Positions 29,619-40,059 of a stretch of DNA of 64,000 nt are shown here, one piece after another. This DNA is from Cordylochernes scorpioides (taxonomy: Eukaryota; Arthropoda; Arachnida; Pseudoscorpiones; Chernetidae). Where the stretch lies: positions 23,074,446 to 23,138,445 of the forward strand of contig CP092882.1 of assembly GCA_030710605.1 (NCBI GenBank), read 5' to 3'. Each line of letters opens with the position of its first letter. Within the stretch, counting starts at the first letter, position 1. Below the pieces are notes generated by a model. That model had not been told where the DNA came from. It saw only the letters and a program-made list of their open reading frames with translations, and searched no databases. Made by a program: the position numbers and the translations under genes.

Positions 29619-31913
29619 CAGGGGTCTCCAAACTACGGCCCGAGGGCCACATCCGGCCCGCAGACAGATTTTGTCCGGCCCGCGGAGACATACTTGAAAA
29701 CTCCTTTTAGAGAACAAATATTTTTATAGCAAATAAAATGTTTGTGATAAGTTGGATAAAGAAACACAGAATGGTAATGAGTAAAGACATGTATAATTTA
29801 TGCAGTAAATTTAACTTCAGCATATAATAACTAACAAATTATTGAAATGAATCCAACTTACATTTTATACATTGTAAGTAATGAACAACACATACCTTAT
29901 AACATGACATATGAAATGCTAATGAGATGTATGTAATTGAGATTTTCCACCGACAATAGTTTGTAGTTGTGGACTAATTTTACTTGTACCAATTATTAAA
30001 AGAGATTTAAGATGCTCGTCAGTTAATTTAGATCTGTATACATTTTTTGTGTACTTCATTTTGGAGATGGTTTTCTCACACAAATAAGTAGTACCAAAAA
30101 CGGAAAACAGCCCACGAGCAAATTTATGCAAATTATCAAATTGTGTCAGTGGAAGACTCTTATAAAATTCCAACAAAGATGAGTTTTCATATTTGTTCTT
30201 AATTATATCACTGCACTGAAGATCAATCATTTCCATTTGAAGTTCCGGGGCTAGGGTTTCAATGTCAGCATCAAAAGGATTCTGAAAAATCTTAATTTGA
30301 TTCGCAATGGCATCAAAGTCCGAAAAACGAGTATCAAAATTTATCTTCAAAGCACTCAAAGTTTCGATTGCAAAATCGATAGGAAACTCAGTCTCAGTAG
30401 TGTGGCTGAATATTTCACATGTTTTAAAATGTGAAAAACATTTACTTCGTAGTTGTGATTGAAACAGTATCAATTTCATCCGGAATGACTTGATATTAGT
30501 GTATAAATCAGGAAGATGCTGGTTTTCTCCTTGCAATCTCAAATTCAGTTCGTTCACATGTTTTGTCAAATCAACATAGAATGCTAACTTCCATAGCCAT
30601 GCGTTGTTTTGTAATTCAGTAAGAGGGCGGTGCTTTTCATTCAAAAAAATTTCGATCACTGCTCGAATTTCAAAAAAGCGCTGAAGGACTTTCCCACAAC
30701 TAAGCCAGCGTACGGCAGTATGATAAGGTAAGTCTGTTTCTCCAATCTCTGCAATAAATTGTCGGAATTGTCGGTGATTCAGCCCAAAAGTTCTGATGAA
30801 ATTAACAGTTGATATGACTGGTTTCAGAACGTCAGACATATCCAAACATTTTCCGCACAAAGACTGTTGATGAATGATACAATGTAAGACTAATGGTTTT
30901 GAGCCGCCGTCATTTTCTACAGCCTTTGACACAAGAGCGACCACTCCTTTATCTTTCCCACTCATGTTTTTGCCTCCATCAGTTGTAATACATTTCAAGT
31001 TTTTCCATCGAAGGTTCTTTTTATTAATGGCCATTTCAACTCCTTTAAAAATATCGGTACCAGTAGTTGTGCCATGAATACTATACATATCAAGAAGTTC
31101 TTCGTGCACTTCATAGCTTTTATCTACTCCTCTGATATAAATCAACACCTGAGCAGTATCTGACACATCCGTTGACTCATCCAAGGCCAAAGAAAACCAC
31201 TCAACATGTCCATTTTTGTCGAACAGTTGAGAGGATATATTTTCAGCGATGTTTTCTACCCTTCGAGCCACAGTGTTTGCTGACATACTGACAGTTTTTA
31301 ATAAATTTACCTTTTCAGGGCACATTTCTTCGACTAATGCAATTATGCATTCCTTGATCATTTCTCCATCGGTGAATGGTTTTCCACGTTTTGCAATTTC
31401 AAGAGCCACACGAAAGCTGGCACGAGTTGCCGCCTCTTGTTCAGTTTTGACTTTTGTAAATAAAGATTGCTGCGATTTCAATCCGCGCTTCAAAGCTTCG
31501 AATTTTTCTGTCCGCACAATTCCTGTATATTTTGAGTAATTTTGAGAATGTTTTGTTTCATAATGACGTTTCATGTTATATTCTTTGAGAACGGCTATGC
31601 TTTCATTGCAAATCAAACATAGCGCCTTGTTACTGGACTCAATTACGAAATACTGAATGTTCCACTGATCTTTGAATTTTCTGCATTCACTATCAAATTT
31701 TCGCTTCTTTTCCATTCTGCTAAATCACACACAAAAGCAACAATTAATAATAACATTTAATAACAAATAAACATAACAATTAATACAGGAAAATTAATAA
31801 TATGCAGTGTTGCCATCTTGGCCCTCGGAACTTACTGGAGTAATCAGTATGGCCCTAAGGCTGGAAAGACCCCATCAGTATGGCCCTAAGGCTGGAAAGT
31901 TTGGAGACCCCTG
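29619..31913 (-). mobile_element. Complete hAT (Charlie-like) DNA transposon
   Basis: 2,295 bp with 16-bp perfect terminal inverted repeats (CAGGGGTCTCCAAACT) and an 8-bp target duplication CTCTATAT (29611-29618 and 31914-31921), both hallmarks of the hAT superfamily. It carries one uninterrupted transposase gene. A 27-bp tandem duplication (ATCAGTATGGCCCTAAGG...) lies just inside the right end, around 31844-31897. Everything needed for cut-and-paste movement appears present. Confidence 0.95.
29919..31715 (-). CDS. hAT-family transposase
   Basis: A 598-residue transposase that would cut and re-insert the element in the nucleus. An N-terminal BED-type zinc finger (C33, C36, H51, H56) binds DNA. 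The RNase H-like catalytic fold follows, with D179 (LALDESTDVSDT) and D246 (CITTDGGKNMSG), and a C-terminal dimerisation region with the third acidic residue E547 (YLCEKTISKMKYTKNVYRSKL). The family resemblance is to the Charlie/GTF2IRD2-ZBED group of hAT proteins. The frame starts at ATG 31715 and stops at 29919 without interruption. Alternatively it is a domesticated gene, but intact inverted repeats and TSD favour a live transposon. Confidence 0.93.
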   Translation of the reverse strand: MEKKRKFDSECRKFKDQWNIQYFVIESSNKALCLICNESIAVLKEYNMKRHYETKHSQNYSKYTGIVRTEKFEALKRGLKSQQSLFTKVKTEQEAATRASFRVALEIAKRGKPFTDGEMIKECIIALVEEMCPEKVNLLKTVSMSANTVARRVENIAENISSQLFDKNGHVEWFSLALDESTDVSDTAQVLIYIRGVDKSYEVHEELLDMYSIHGTTTGTDIFKGVEMAINKKNLRWKNLKCITTDGGKNMSGKDKGVVALVSKAVENDGGSKPLVLHCIIHQQSLCGKCLDMSDVLKPVISTVNFIRTFGLNHRQFRQFIAEIGETDLPYHTAVRWLSCGKVLQRFFEIRAVIEIFLNEKHRPLTELQNNAWLWKLAFYVDLTKHVNELNLRLQGENQHLPDLYTNIKSFRMKLILFQSQLRSKCFSHFKTCEIFSHTTETEFPIDFAIETLSALKINFDTRFSDFDAIANQIKIFQNPFDADIETLAPELQMEMIDLQCSDIIKNKYENSSLLEFYKSLPLTQFDNLHKFARGLFSVFGTTYLCEKTISKMKYTKNVYRSKLTDEHLKSLLIIGTSKISPQLQTIVGGKSQLHTSH

Positions 31914-31934
31914 CTCTATATGATATGAATATCA

Positions 31935-32219
31935 ATAATAACAAAAAAAGCTTTATTAAGACCTTTTAGTCTTATACAGATTCTCCAAGCACACAGAAAT
32001 GTAGGGTACATACAGGAAAAATATCAGTAATAGTTCCACTAATCAATAATGTTATTTACAGTGTATAAAATAGAGGAGGAAAAAGGAAAGAAAGGGCTTA
32101 GCCTGAACTCATATACAAACAGTTAAAATCAAGCAGTTCATTTACTTATAGAACAATAATTAGTAGAATTAACAGAAACATACATAATTATCAAGCATCT
32201 TCCTAGTTTTATACATGGA
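31935..32219 (-). repeat. LINE 3' untranslated region, antisense
   Basis: The reverse complement of a LINE tail: on the minus strand it ends CTTAATAAAGC and TTTTTTTGTTATTATT, closely resembling the 34140-34225 tail. No coding part remains. The sense-strand LINE at 32235-34225 landed beside or within it. Confidence 0.65.
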
Positions 32220-32234
32220 TGAATCAAGGGTAGA

Positions 32235-34225
32235 GGATTCTCCGCCAGGTGGCCAAACGGAAAGATTGCGCGAAACGACAGCTCCTGCTAGGTAATTTAT
32301 TTTTTTATGCTTTCCGCCGTACTTTATAAAATAGAGTTATTTTTGTATTGATTGAGGTGATATTGGTAAATTTATATCCTCAAAATATGAGGCCAATTGT
32401 CATTCTTATCATAATTTATTTAAATTTACAGCGAAACAAGCTTCACTCAACTTTTAGCTATGCAAATTTTGATTCGTTTGAAAATTGTGCAAATTATAGT
32501 CTGGCAATGGATCTGGGTTATGCTAAGAATCTGAAATTCAAGATTCAGATTCAGTACAGAAGGCCAAATCTTAGATGTATAATTTTTATTTTATTACTGA
32601 TATCTGGCATAGAGCAAAACCCGGGACCTAGGCCCACTAGGCAAACTACGCTCGAGTCATGTATGGAAGGTGATATTCGACAATTGATTGGTGCACTCTT
32701 GAATAAAATGGATGACTGGGGGAAGAAATTAGAGACAAGGTTACTTTCTATAGAGCAAGGAGTTGAGAAATTAAATCGACGCATACAACAACTGGAGAAA
32801 ATATGGAAAACACGGTAAAATCTGTCTCGAAGAATTCTGAAAGGATCCAAGAAATTGAGAAAAGAATAGAATTCACGGAGATAAAAATGAGAGAAAGTAA
32901 TTTGATTTTCTACGGAGTCGAAAATAAATAAAATGAAACAAGCGATGAATCTCTCGCAAACATAAAACAGATAATTACGGATAATATGCAAATCTCCGAG
33001 AATATTAACATCCTCAAATGTCATCGATTGTCTAAAAAGCCGAGCGCACCCCTACTGGTGGAAATACCCAAATATGAAGACAGAATAAAATTATTCAGGA
33101 ATGCATTCAAGCTTGAGGAATCAAGGATTTACATAAATAAGGATTACACCTTAAAAGTTAGAGAACAGCGTCGATTGTTGATTAATAAGTGAACTCTTGA
33201 CTAAAAGAATCTCATCTAAACTTCGAGATAGCAAGTTGATTGTTGGAAGTATTGTTTACCAAGTGGTAAATGATAAGATCATGAGTTCAGAAGGAACTGA
33301 GATATAGCAAACACACAGAAATGAACTGGAAGGATCACATGATATCTCTTTTTACAGGCAAGAAAATATCATCATCAACCACATATAGCTAATAGGAATG
33401 GAAAACTAAACTACTTGATCGAACAACTATTAAAACTTGAGTCACAACTATGTAAAAATTACGTCTTGGAATATCAATGGTTTCTTTAGAATAAATTCCG
33501 TTCCCCATTCATTGATTATGTAAAGTAGTTTGAAATATTTGCTATAACGGAAACTTAGTGCCAATTTGTTCTAAAACTCGAGATCGAGAATTTCCAGGTT
33601 TACCAATCACTTGCCAGAAAGACTTTGGGTCAGGGAAGAAGCTCTGAAGACATCATTGTAGGAATTGATAACAAAAATAAACAAATACTGGACAATGTTG
33701 AAGAGAAACCTAATTGGATTTCGGTTACTTAAAATAAACCCAAACTTAGATTCATTGATGACTTGTATAACTTTTACGTATCTACCACCTAACGAACTCC
33801 AACTAGAGAATATATATATTACGATCAAGATACACAATGGACTGGAGATAATTTTATAAGGTGAACTAAACATTCGCACCAACCACCTTGAAGATTTTCT
33901 TAACCTGCTGGATATCTCAACTTTATTGTCGCGAGATCTTTCCTCAAGAGATATAATAGCATCTACCCATGTTAATATTCTAGTTCCCCAGCAAGCCCTT
34001 TCTTGATTCTCTCTCCCTTGACACATTGTAAATAACATTGCTGATTATTGTAACTATTGTATATACCCTCTTCTACTTGGAGAAGTTGTATAAGACCAAA
34101 TGGTCATAACAGGGACTTTTGTTGTTGTTACTACTGTTATTCTTGTATGTACCCTACATTTCTGTGCTTGAAGAATACGTATAAGACTAAATGTCTTAAT
34201 AAAGCTTTTTTGTTGTTGTTGTTGT
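32235..34225 (+). mobile_element. Internally deleted LINE with 15-bp TSD
   Basis: The 15-bp repeat TGAATCAAGGGTAGA at 32220-32234 and 34226-34240 brackets 1,991 bp. The order is a 5' leader, ORF1 (2A-like peptide, coiled coil, RNA-binding region), the start of an endonuclease ORF (KITSWNINGF around 33456-33485, then decayed), and a 3' UTR ending AATAAAGC with a (TTG)n tail. Most of ORF2, including the reverse transcriptase, is missing, so it would have moved with enzymes from a full-length relative. The 5' end appears to be original. Confidence 0.8.
32348..33195 (+). pseudogene. LINE ORF1 with 2A-like motif and coiled coil
   Basis: The first open frame (32348-32818, 156 residues) has a hydrophobic stretch directly before SGIEQNPGP. 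This fits the 2A ribosome-skipping consensus ExNPGP, except that the usual D of DxE reads G. It then runs into a coiled coil (KLETRLLSIEQGVEKLNRRI). After a frame change and a stop near 32927, the RNA-binding domain continues (NLIFYGVEN, then ILKCHRL and VEIPKYEDRIKLFRNAFKL, to about 33192). This is the nucleic-acid-binding ORF1 of a CR1/L1-style LINE; 2A motifs at LINE ORF1 N-termini are known in other animals. The copy is broken by frameshifts. Confidence 0.7.
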
Positions 34226-34562
34226 TGAATCAAGGGTAGAAGGTTGTCTAAAGTTGGAATATAATGTCTTAAGGATCACTTAATTTGTTTATTCACCCAG
34301 TTATTCTATATATTATAAATTTCATTATTTAAAAAAGAAGCACATTGCCACAGTAAATGTATTTGTTACAAGTTGTATAGATAGAGAGGGTAAGTGAGTT
34401 TATAAATTTAATTTAATAATAGAGATAATATTTGGTGTTATTATTATAAAAAAGAAACACATTGCCAGTAAATTTAATTATTACAAATATAATTTCAATC
34501 TAAAAACCAATTATCTTCATATGCATCGAACATAACCACGTAACAATATTCCTGATATATAG

Positions 34563-34795
34563 TTGATATTATGAAAAAAGGCATCCCCTTATCGTGCAAC
34601 TAAAAGTTTCTGATGTCTTGCGCCATCTATCGGAATAAATATAAACTATTCTCGTTGGATTTTTAATTATTCCAGAATTGACCAAATACCCATTCTTGAT
34701 TAATCAAGAAAAGGTAACCACGGACGCGTTTCGGGCTGTTGGCCCTCATCAGCGTGGTGCAAGCTGTACCTCAACGACCAAAAAAGTAGATATTT
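34563..34795 (-). ncRNA. Hammerhead ribozyme repeat, family A copy 2
   Basis: Minus-strand fold: stem I AGCT-TGC-ACCACG (34765-34753), CTGATGA (34752-34746), stem II GGGC/CAACA/GCCC (34745-34733), GAAA (34732-34729), ACGCGT palindrome, cleavage after C at 34723, stem I CGTGGT (34722-34717). The core is identical to copy 1; the flanks are diverged. Confidence 0.8.
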
Positions 34796-34834
34796 CAATG
34801 TTTTTTAAAGTTACTTCGATAGAATTCAGTGTGG

Positions 34835-34910
34835 ATGAATGGTTAAAACCATCTATTCCTGAAATCATGAACCGTGTTCGAATCCCGCATTGGACACTTT
34901 GTTTTAATAT
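34835..34910 (+). repeat. Remnant of a tRNA-derived SINE head
   Basis: Contains a pol III B-box-like GTTCGAATCCCGCATTGG followed by ACAC, the same junction seen in the SINE at 60616-60937. The rest is too diverged to fold as a tRNA. Confidence 0.45.
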
Positions 34911-34944
34911 ATGTGAATAACCTTCACATATTATTCATTATAAA

Positions 34945-35430
34945 AAAATGCATCTCCTTATCGTGCAACTGAAAGTTGCTGATGGCTTGCGCCAACTTTC
35001 AGTTGCACGATAAGGAGATGCCTTTTTCATAATTTATGCACCTTATCCCAGTACAATATCACATTTGTACTATTTTTTTCACATTGTGTCACGGTCTCAC
35101 GAAATTATGGCCTTAACTACCCGTTTCATGATTTTTCAGGATGCCTGAATGACCAGTTTTTTGGTCGTTGAGGTACAGCTTGCACCACGCTGATGAGGGC
35201 CAACAGCCCGAAACGCGTCCGTGGTTAGCTTTTCTTGATTAATTAAGAATGGGTATTTGGCCAATAATGGAATAATTAAAAATTAACGAGAATAGTTGAT
35301 ATTTATTCCGATAGATGGCGCAAGCCATCAGCAACTTTCTGTTGCACGATAAGGAGATGCCTTTTTTTATAATTTATGCACCATATCCCAGTACAATATC
35401 ACATTTGTACTATATTTTCACATATAATAT
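34945..35430 (+). ncRNA. Hammerhead ribozyme repeat, family A copy 3, partly tandem
   Basis: Plus-strand fold: stem I 5' side AGCT (35177-35180) and ACCACG (35184-35189); core CTGATGA (35190-35196); stem II GGGC (35197-35200), loop CAACA, GCCC (35206-35209); GAAA (35210-35213); ACGCGT (35213-35218); cleavage after C35219; stem I 3' side CGTGGT (35220-35225) and AGCT (35227-35230). The unit is in partial tandem: the block GTTGCACGATAAGGAGATGC recurs at 35002 and 35341, a 339-bp period, with about 1.25 units. A perfect 28-bp hairpin (GCATCTCCTTATCGTGCAAC and its complement) precedes it at 34951-35021. No ORF. Confidence 0.85.
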
Positions 35431-35454
35431 TCATTGTTGTAAATATCATAAGCT

Positions 35455-35878
35455 AGGTTGCTCTTTTTGAGCGGTACCTAGTAAAGTTATTTTGGAAGTT
35501 ACTACCCCATTCTCATCATTGTCTATTGACATTTCTGATATAGAGGCCATTCTGGAATGGTATTTCATCTTTGTCGGTCCCAAACCCGGATGAAAAAGGA
35601 GGAGGGGGAGCAGTAACAAGCTCGCTAAAAAACCTGGGTTTAGCTGGCTCGGCTGATAGTACCCTGTAAGGGCTCCTGATCCAGGGATAACCGGATGAGC
35701 AGTGTTTGTACTCCATGTTAGGAGCAGCTGCACATGGTGTCTGTTCCTCATGTCAGAGGCGGCCATTTCTTTTAGAGCTAAGTCGGCCTGCCACTGAGTA
35801 GTGCTCCCAGTCTTAATGACAAAGGCAGACGCATTTTACTTCACACAGTGTGGAGATAAGAAAGAAGAAGAAGATTTC
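35455..35878 (-). repeat. Dispersed repeat (RTE-like LINE tail?), copy 1
   Basis: About 300 bp of this recurs at 38642-38990 (shared blocks GGATGAAAAAGGAGGAGGGG, TGTACTCCATGTTAGGAGC, CCTCATGTCAGAGG), ending in a GATAAGAAAGAAGAAG tail. The tail on the plus strand suggests a 3' end of a non-LTR element. The minus strand is weakly open (106 codons) but shows no domain. Class assignment is a guess. Confidence 0.5.
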
Positions 35879-36009
35879 ATCTTCAAGATAAAGACACAAC
35901 TTTCCATTATGTAACTAATAAGACTGATATAGATTGAAATTTTACCGAGAGGAAATTGATCTATTAAAATAAAGATTGCTTCTACCAGAAATATAGACGT
36001 TAGAACTAA

Positions 36010-36305
36010 GCGCAATCTATATTTCGGCTATAGATTTCACCTAGCGACTCTACCAGCTAAACACCTCTTTGGCATAATGTGAAGATTTCATTAGATCCCG
36101 TGTGGATCTCATGGAATAAAGCCCGCCCTACACTGACGAGGACCATTATACCGAAACCATGGTCTCTAGCTGGACTCTTCTCAGTTTGTCAAAGCTGGTG
36201 TTGTGGTTTTGTCATCGACCTGAGTCCGTTAGTTTGTGGATACGATCAATAGATGACGCTTAGTTTTAGAGTCTATTTTGCCTGGAGAAGCGACCTTTAT
36301 ATTTA
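36010..36305 (+). repeat. Hammerhead family-B repeat, partly decayed
   Basis: Retains CTGACGA (36133-36139), GAAA (36153-36156), ACCATGGTC ending at 36164, and a stem I 3' strand TCTAGCTGGAC. Stem II is weakened (GGACCATTATACC). Flanks match the copies at 37690-38030 and 51419-51768. Confidence 0.65.
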
Positions 36306-36414
36306 TTGAACTATTTTATAAGGAGCCCTAAAATCAAATACATATTTTCATGGTCAATATTTTCTATTTTACATTAGGAACCATAGGCTTCTATATGAAA
36401 TAATATTATCGCGT

Positions 36415-36937
36415 ATATGGGCCTTAAAACACCTACAACCTCCGCCAATAGATGGCGCTTTCGCCTATTTCTGGTATGCAACTTGTGTGGGAATCGCCGA
36501 CTGCTGTGTTCCTGTTTCCTAGAGAAAATAGTTGTAAATATGTGTTTATATTGGCTCTGGTGTGTAAATAATTGTAAATATCCGTTGAATGTTATTCTAG
36601 TTATATGTAAGGTGTATTATAAATTACAATAAAAAGAGGAGTGTTAGAAGTCTTGTTGCCGGTTGCTGTTGTTACTCTCGCCACAGTCGCTACTCTTCTG
36701 GTAAGTCTCTTGTGTTCCCGACCAGTGGTAAGACCGAGAGATAATGCCAGAGGAAAGGAGATCCAACCGAGTGGTGGTTCTCGGAGGTCCTTGGGTGCTC
36801 TGCAGGGTACAGCTGCAGAGGGAGAGCAACGGGATCCCGGGGCAGGTGATCCACGGCGGAAGAAGCGCGTCGTCGCAAAGAACCGGAGGGTCAAGCCGCG
36901 ACAATATAAATGGCATCTCATGCTTTTAATAAAATGA
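36415..36937. other. Unassigned segment, G+C-rich in its second half
   Basis: The first half is A+T-rich and ends near an AATAAAAAG motif (36627). The second half (36640-36935) is G+C-rich and open on both strands in several frames, as expected from composition. It could be an LTR plus leader of an unidentified retroelement; I do not recognise any domain. Confidence 0.3.
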
Positions 36938-37059
36938 ATGTTACAGAGTCTCATATTCAACCCTTTACCAATAAGGGACATGGTCCAAACATGCATGATA
37001 TATTCGTTGTCTTTGCAAGAAAAACCATAAATTTTTAACCTTTTTTTACAAAACACACA

Positions 37060-37390
37060 ACAAAAAAATCACTTCCTACTATCCTTACTGCAATCGAAAA
37101 TATTGGGAGGGCCTAACTCATCAGTAGTGAACCCTCCCAGCGGTTTCGCTAATTTAATCAACCAAACCGTAATGATATTGCATGCATAAATCTACACTCA
37201 GAGACAAAACTTAAGGAAATTATACCTTTTAGCATTATTTCGGAATTCAGGCAATAACTTTGAAATATATTACAGGGACCTTTATTGAAGACATACGAGA
37301 TAACCAAGTGTGAACAAAATTGCCTCTGTCTCCTTCAAAAAAATATATATCAAAGACTTTCCACTTCCTTAAGATCTGTCCATGGGTGTA
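37060..37390. repeat. MITE-A fragment followed by MITE M1
   Basis: 37060-37180 carries the MITE-A core (GGGAGGGCCTAACTCATCAG, CGGTTTCGCTAATTTAATC). 37195-37388 is an M1 element in the opposite orientation to 348-562 (ACTCAGAGACAAAACTTAAGG to CTTAAGATCTGTCCATGGG). Confidence 0.6.
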
Positions 37391-37689
37391 TTTTATATTG
37401 AATTATTCTAATTATATACATGGAATATTTAAATGGTATCTTGATTAAGATATTTTGAAAATACATTATTTATAGAAGACTGTATAAATATATAAATATA
37501 CTTGCATCGAGCATGTCTCCTTCGCAAGTCATCCACAAAATCCAGTTGGACATTATTATAAACAAAAGGCATTAGAACGTCATTTATATGTTATCCATAC
37601 ATCATGTTCTGGATTGATTCGAATTTTATAAGGCTTGTAATATGACACTTGTTTTTTTTATTAATCTGAATATGTACTAAAGAGACAAA

Positions 37690-38030
37690 GGTCGCCTCTC
37701 ATGTCAAAATAGACGTAAAAACTAGACGCCATCTATTTTGACGGGAGAGGCGACCGTCACCCGTAAATTAGCGGCCTCGGGTCGGTGACAAAGCCACAAC
37801 ACCAGCTTTAGCAAACTGAAAAGCGTCCACCTAGAGACCATGGATTCGGGCTAATGGCCCTCGTCAGCCTAAGGCGGACTTTATTCCACGAGATCCACAC
37901 GGGATCTAATGAAATCTTGACAATCTGCCAAAGAGGTGTTTAGCTGGCAAAGTGGCTGGACCGCTAGTTTGTGGTGACGGTCAATAGATGGCGTCTAGTT
38001 TTGACGGGAGAGGCGACTTTTGTTTCTTTA
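37690..38030 (-). ncRNA. Hammerhead family-B repeat copy
   Basis: Minus strand: core CTGACGA (37867-37861), stem II GGGC/CATTA/GCCC (37860-37848), GAAT instead of GAAA (37847-37844), CCATGGTC with cleavage expected after 37836. Stem I pairs GTCCGCCTTAG with CTAGGTGGAC, using one G-U pair and one bulge. The A-to-T change removes the closing A-U of stem III and probably impairs cleavage. The repeat has imperfect inverted ends (GTCGCCTCTC and GAGAGGCGAC). Confidence 0.7.
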
Positions 38031-38559
38031 GATCAATATCCTCCCGGCAAAATTTCCATCTGAATATGTACGTTAAATTTCGCAGAGAAAACCAAGTAAA
38101 TTCAATGTTTTCAATATCTTCTATATAAATTTGGAAAAGGGGAAACAATAAAAAAAGACTATGTACAATTATATACAGTCGTGGAGGCTTCCCCAATGCC
38201 GTAGAGTCTTTCTCCAGATAATCAGGAGGCCTTCGTTAACTGCCTTCACTTCAAGGCTCAGGAAGAGCTTGTAGATCTTTGTAGACACAAGAATGGAGTT
38301 GACATTGTCATCCATCTCTTGTCCGAAGAGCCAGTACTAAGGGCTGCCAGTAACTGCCAGTACTGGGAAAAGGTTGAGGTGTAAGCTAGTGGAATGGCTG
38401 TGACACCAGAATAATGTTATAATAATGCTGGCACGTAGAAGACCACCATGTTAACATTCCATTTTTCTAAGAAGGGATCAAAGGTAAAAGAGACTAGTTA
38501 TTTATTGAAGATGTACAATCTTAGCGGGCTTTAGGACATACTTGCCAATATAACCGCAG

Positions 38560-39445
38560 CCTGTTGAAGGACATTGTTGTCCGAAAGTTTGCACCTCTTC
38601 AATAAAGAAATTGGTCAAATTTACATTTGGTCTCTAACTGCGCCTTTGCCGGTCCCAAGCCCGGATGAAAAAGGAGGAGGGGGAGCAGTAACAAGCTCAC
38701 TAAAAAAACCTGGGCTCAGCTGGCCCGACTGATAGTACCTTATAAGGGCTCCTAATCCAGGGATACAGGATGAGCAGCGTTTGTACTCCATGTTAGGAGC
38801 GGCTGCACATGGCGTCTGTTCCTCATGTCAGAGGAGGCCATTTCTTTTGGAGCTAAGTCGGCCTGCCGCTAAGTAGTGCTCCCAGTCTTAATGACAAAGG
38901 CAGACGCATTCTACTTCACCCAGTCATGATGGTTGTCAACTCTACAAGCTTGATACCCTAATATGATTGAGTGGAGATAAGAAAGAAGAAGACATTTGTT
39001 CTCTTCCTAGCAATGAGGGCCTGCGATTCCTTCTATTGTAATTTTGATATTGTTGATGATATTGTTTTACTCATCAAATTGTTCTCCATACACGTCTCTC
39101 TCTTTTATTTCAAATAAACATGGGTGAATGCGATTACATTCGCAGCTTGTTGTAGGCCTTTATTGTCCGAAATCTCGTCAAGATCATACTTCGTCAATAA
39201 AGAAATTCGTTGCTTCTACCTTTGATCTCTTCCTAGCAAAAATTTCATGCGATTCCTTCTGTTGTAATTTTGATATTATGTTACTCTGTACTTGTTCTTC
39301 TTGCACGTCTATCTCTTTTAATTGATGTGAACAACCATGGATGTGAATACATTCATTACATCTTGTTGAAGGACATTATTGTCCTAAATCTCGTCAAGAT
39401 CATTTTTCGTCAATAAAGAAATTCGTTGCTTTTACCTTTGGCCTC
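38560..39445 (+). repeat. RTE-like repeat copy flanked by Penelope-like relics
   Basis: Three stretches (38565-38620, 39145-39225, 39360-39440) share CTGTTGAAGG or TTGTTGAAGG, a hairpin, CCGAAA or CCTAAA, and AATAAAGAAATT, the same order as the arms at 17691-18297. Between them, 38642-38990 is the second copy of the 35455-35878 repeat, ending GATAAGAAAGAAGAAG. Confidence 0.5.
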
Positions 39446-40059
39446 TTGTTAGCAATGATATCCTGCGATTCCTCTTATTGTATCTCCATACTGTACTGAT
39501 GATGATGATCATAATATGATGCTTATCGTCAAGATTAGTCTCAAGAATCTAAGCTCACCCATCAATCCAATCAATAATAAAATTGTTTCCTCAAATATCT
39601 TCATCAAGAATTCAAATTTGGTATTAGATATAAATAAAACAGTCATATACAACCTTAGATATCTATAGTAGATTAAGAATGGTGGATTTTTAATGATAAA
39701 TCTTAACAAAGTTCCAGGGACTTGCTGGAAGGTAGCAGACCTGCGGTCAACAGGCTGGCACTGGAGGTCCGGGATTAGGTTTACTCCTCCTCCTCCTTCT
39801 TCGACTTCAGTTCAAGATATTTTCTTTTAATAAATTTCCTAACGTAATAAGTTGGACCCGCCAAATAAGTTACCAGAAAGAGGCCATAAGTTCCAAAATA
39901 TTCCACATCTGAAAGGGTTCGTCTGGGTGGAATGCCAATGAAGAATGACCCTCCTGCACTACGAACACTTGTCAAGATAAAGTTAAATCGCAAACTTTTT
40001 TAATGCTTGTCCAGACATTTTGTTATTATTACAAATTAATATATAGCGTAAGAAAAATC
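39446..40059. other. Intergenic, nothing firm
   Basis: A minus-strand frame at 39781-39993 (70 codons, charged Lys/Glu C-terminus) has a hydrophobic central stretch but no family I can name. There is no supporting context for a gene. Confidence 0.3.

Noticed and set aside
31160..31230. hAT transposase as a domesticated host gene
   Set aside because: Perfect inverted ends and an 8-bp TSD still surround it, so a mobile element is the simpler reading.
36641..36937. 98-codon frame on the plus strand as a gene
   Set aside because: The stretch is G+C-rich and open in several frames on both strands, without a recognisable domain or ATG-based start.
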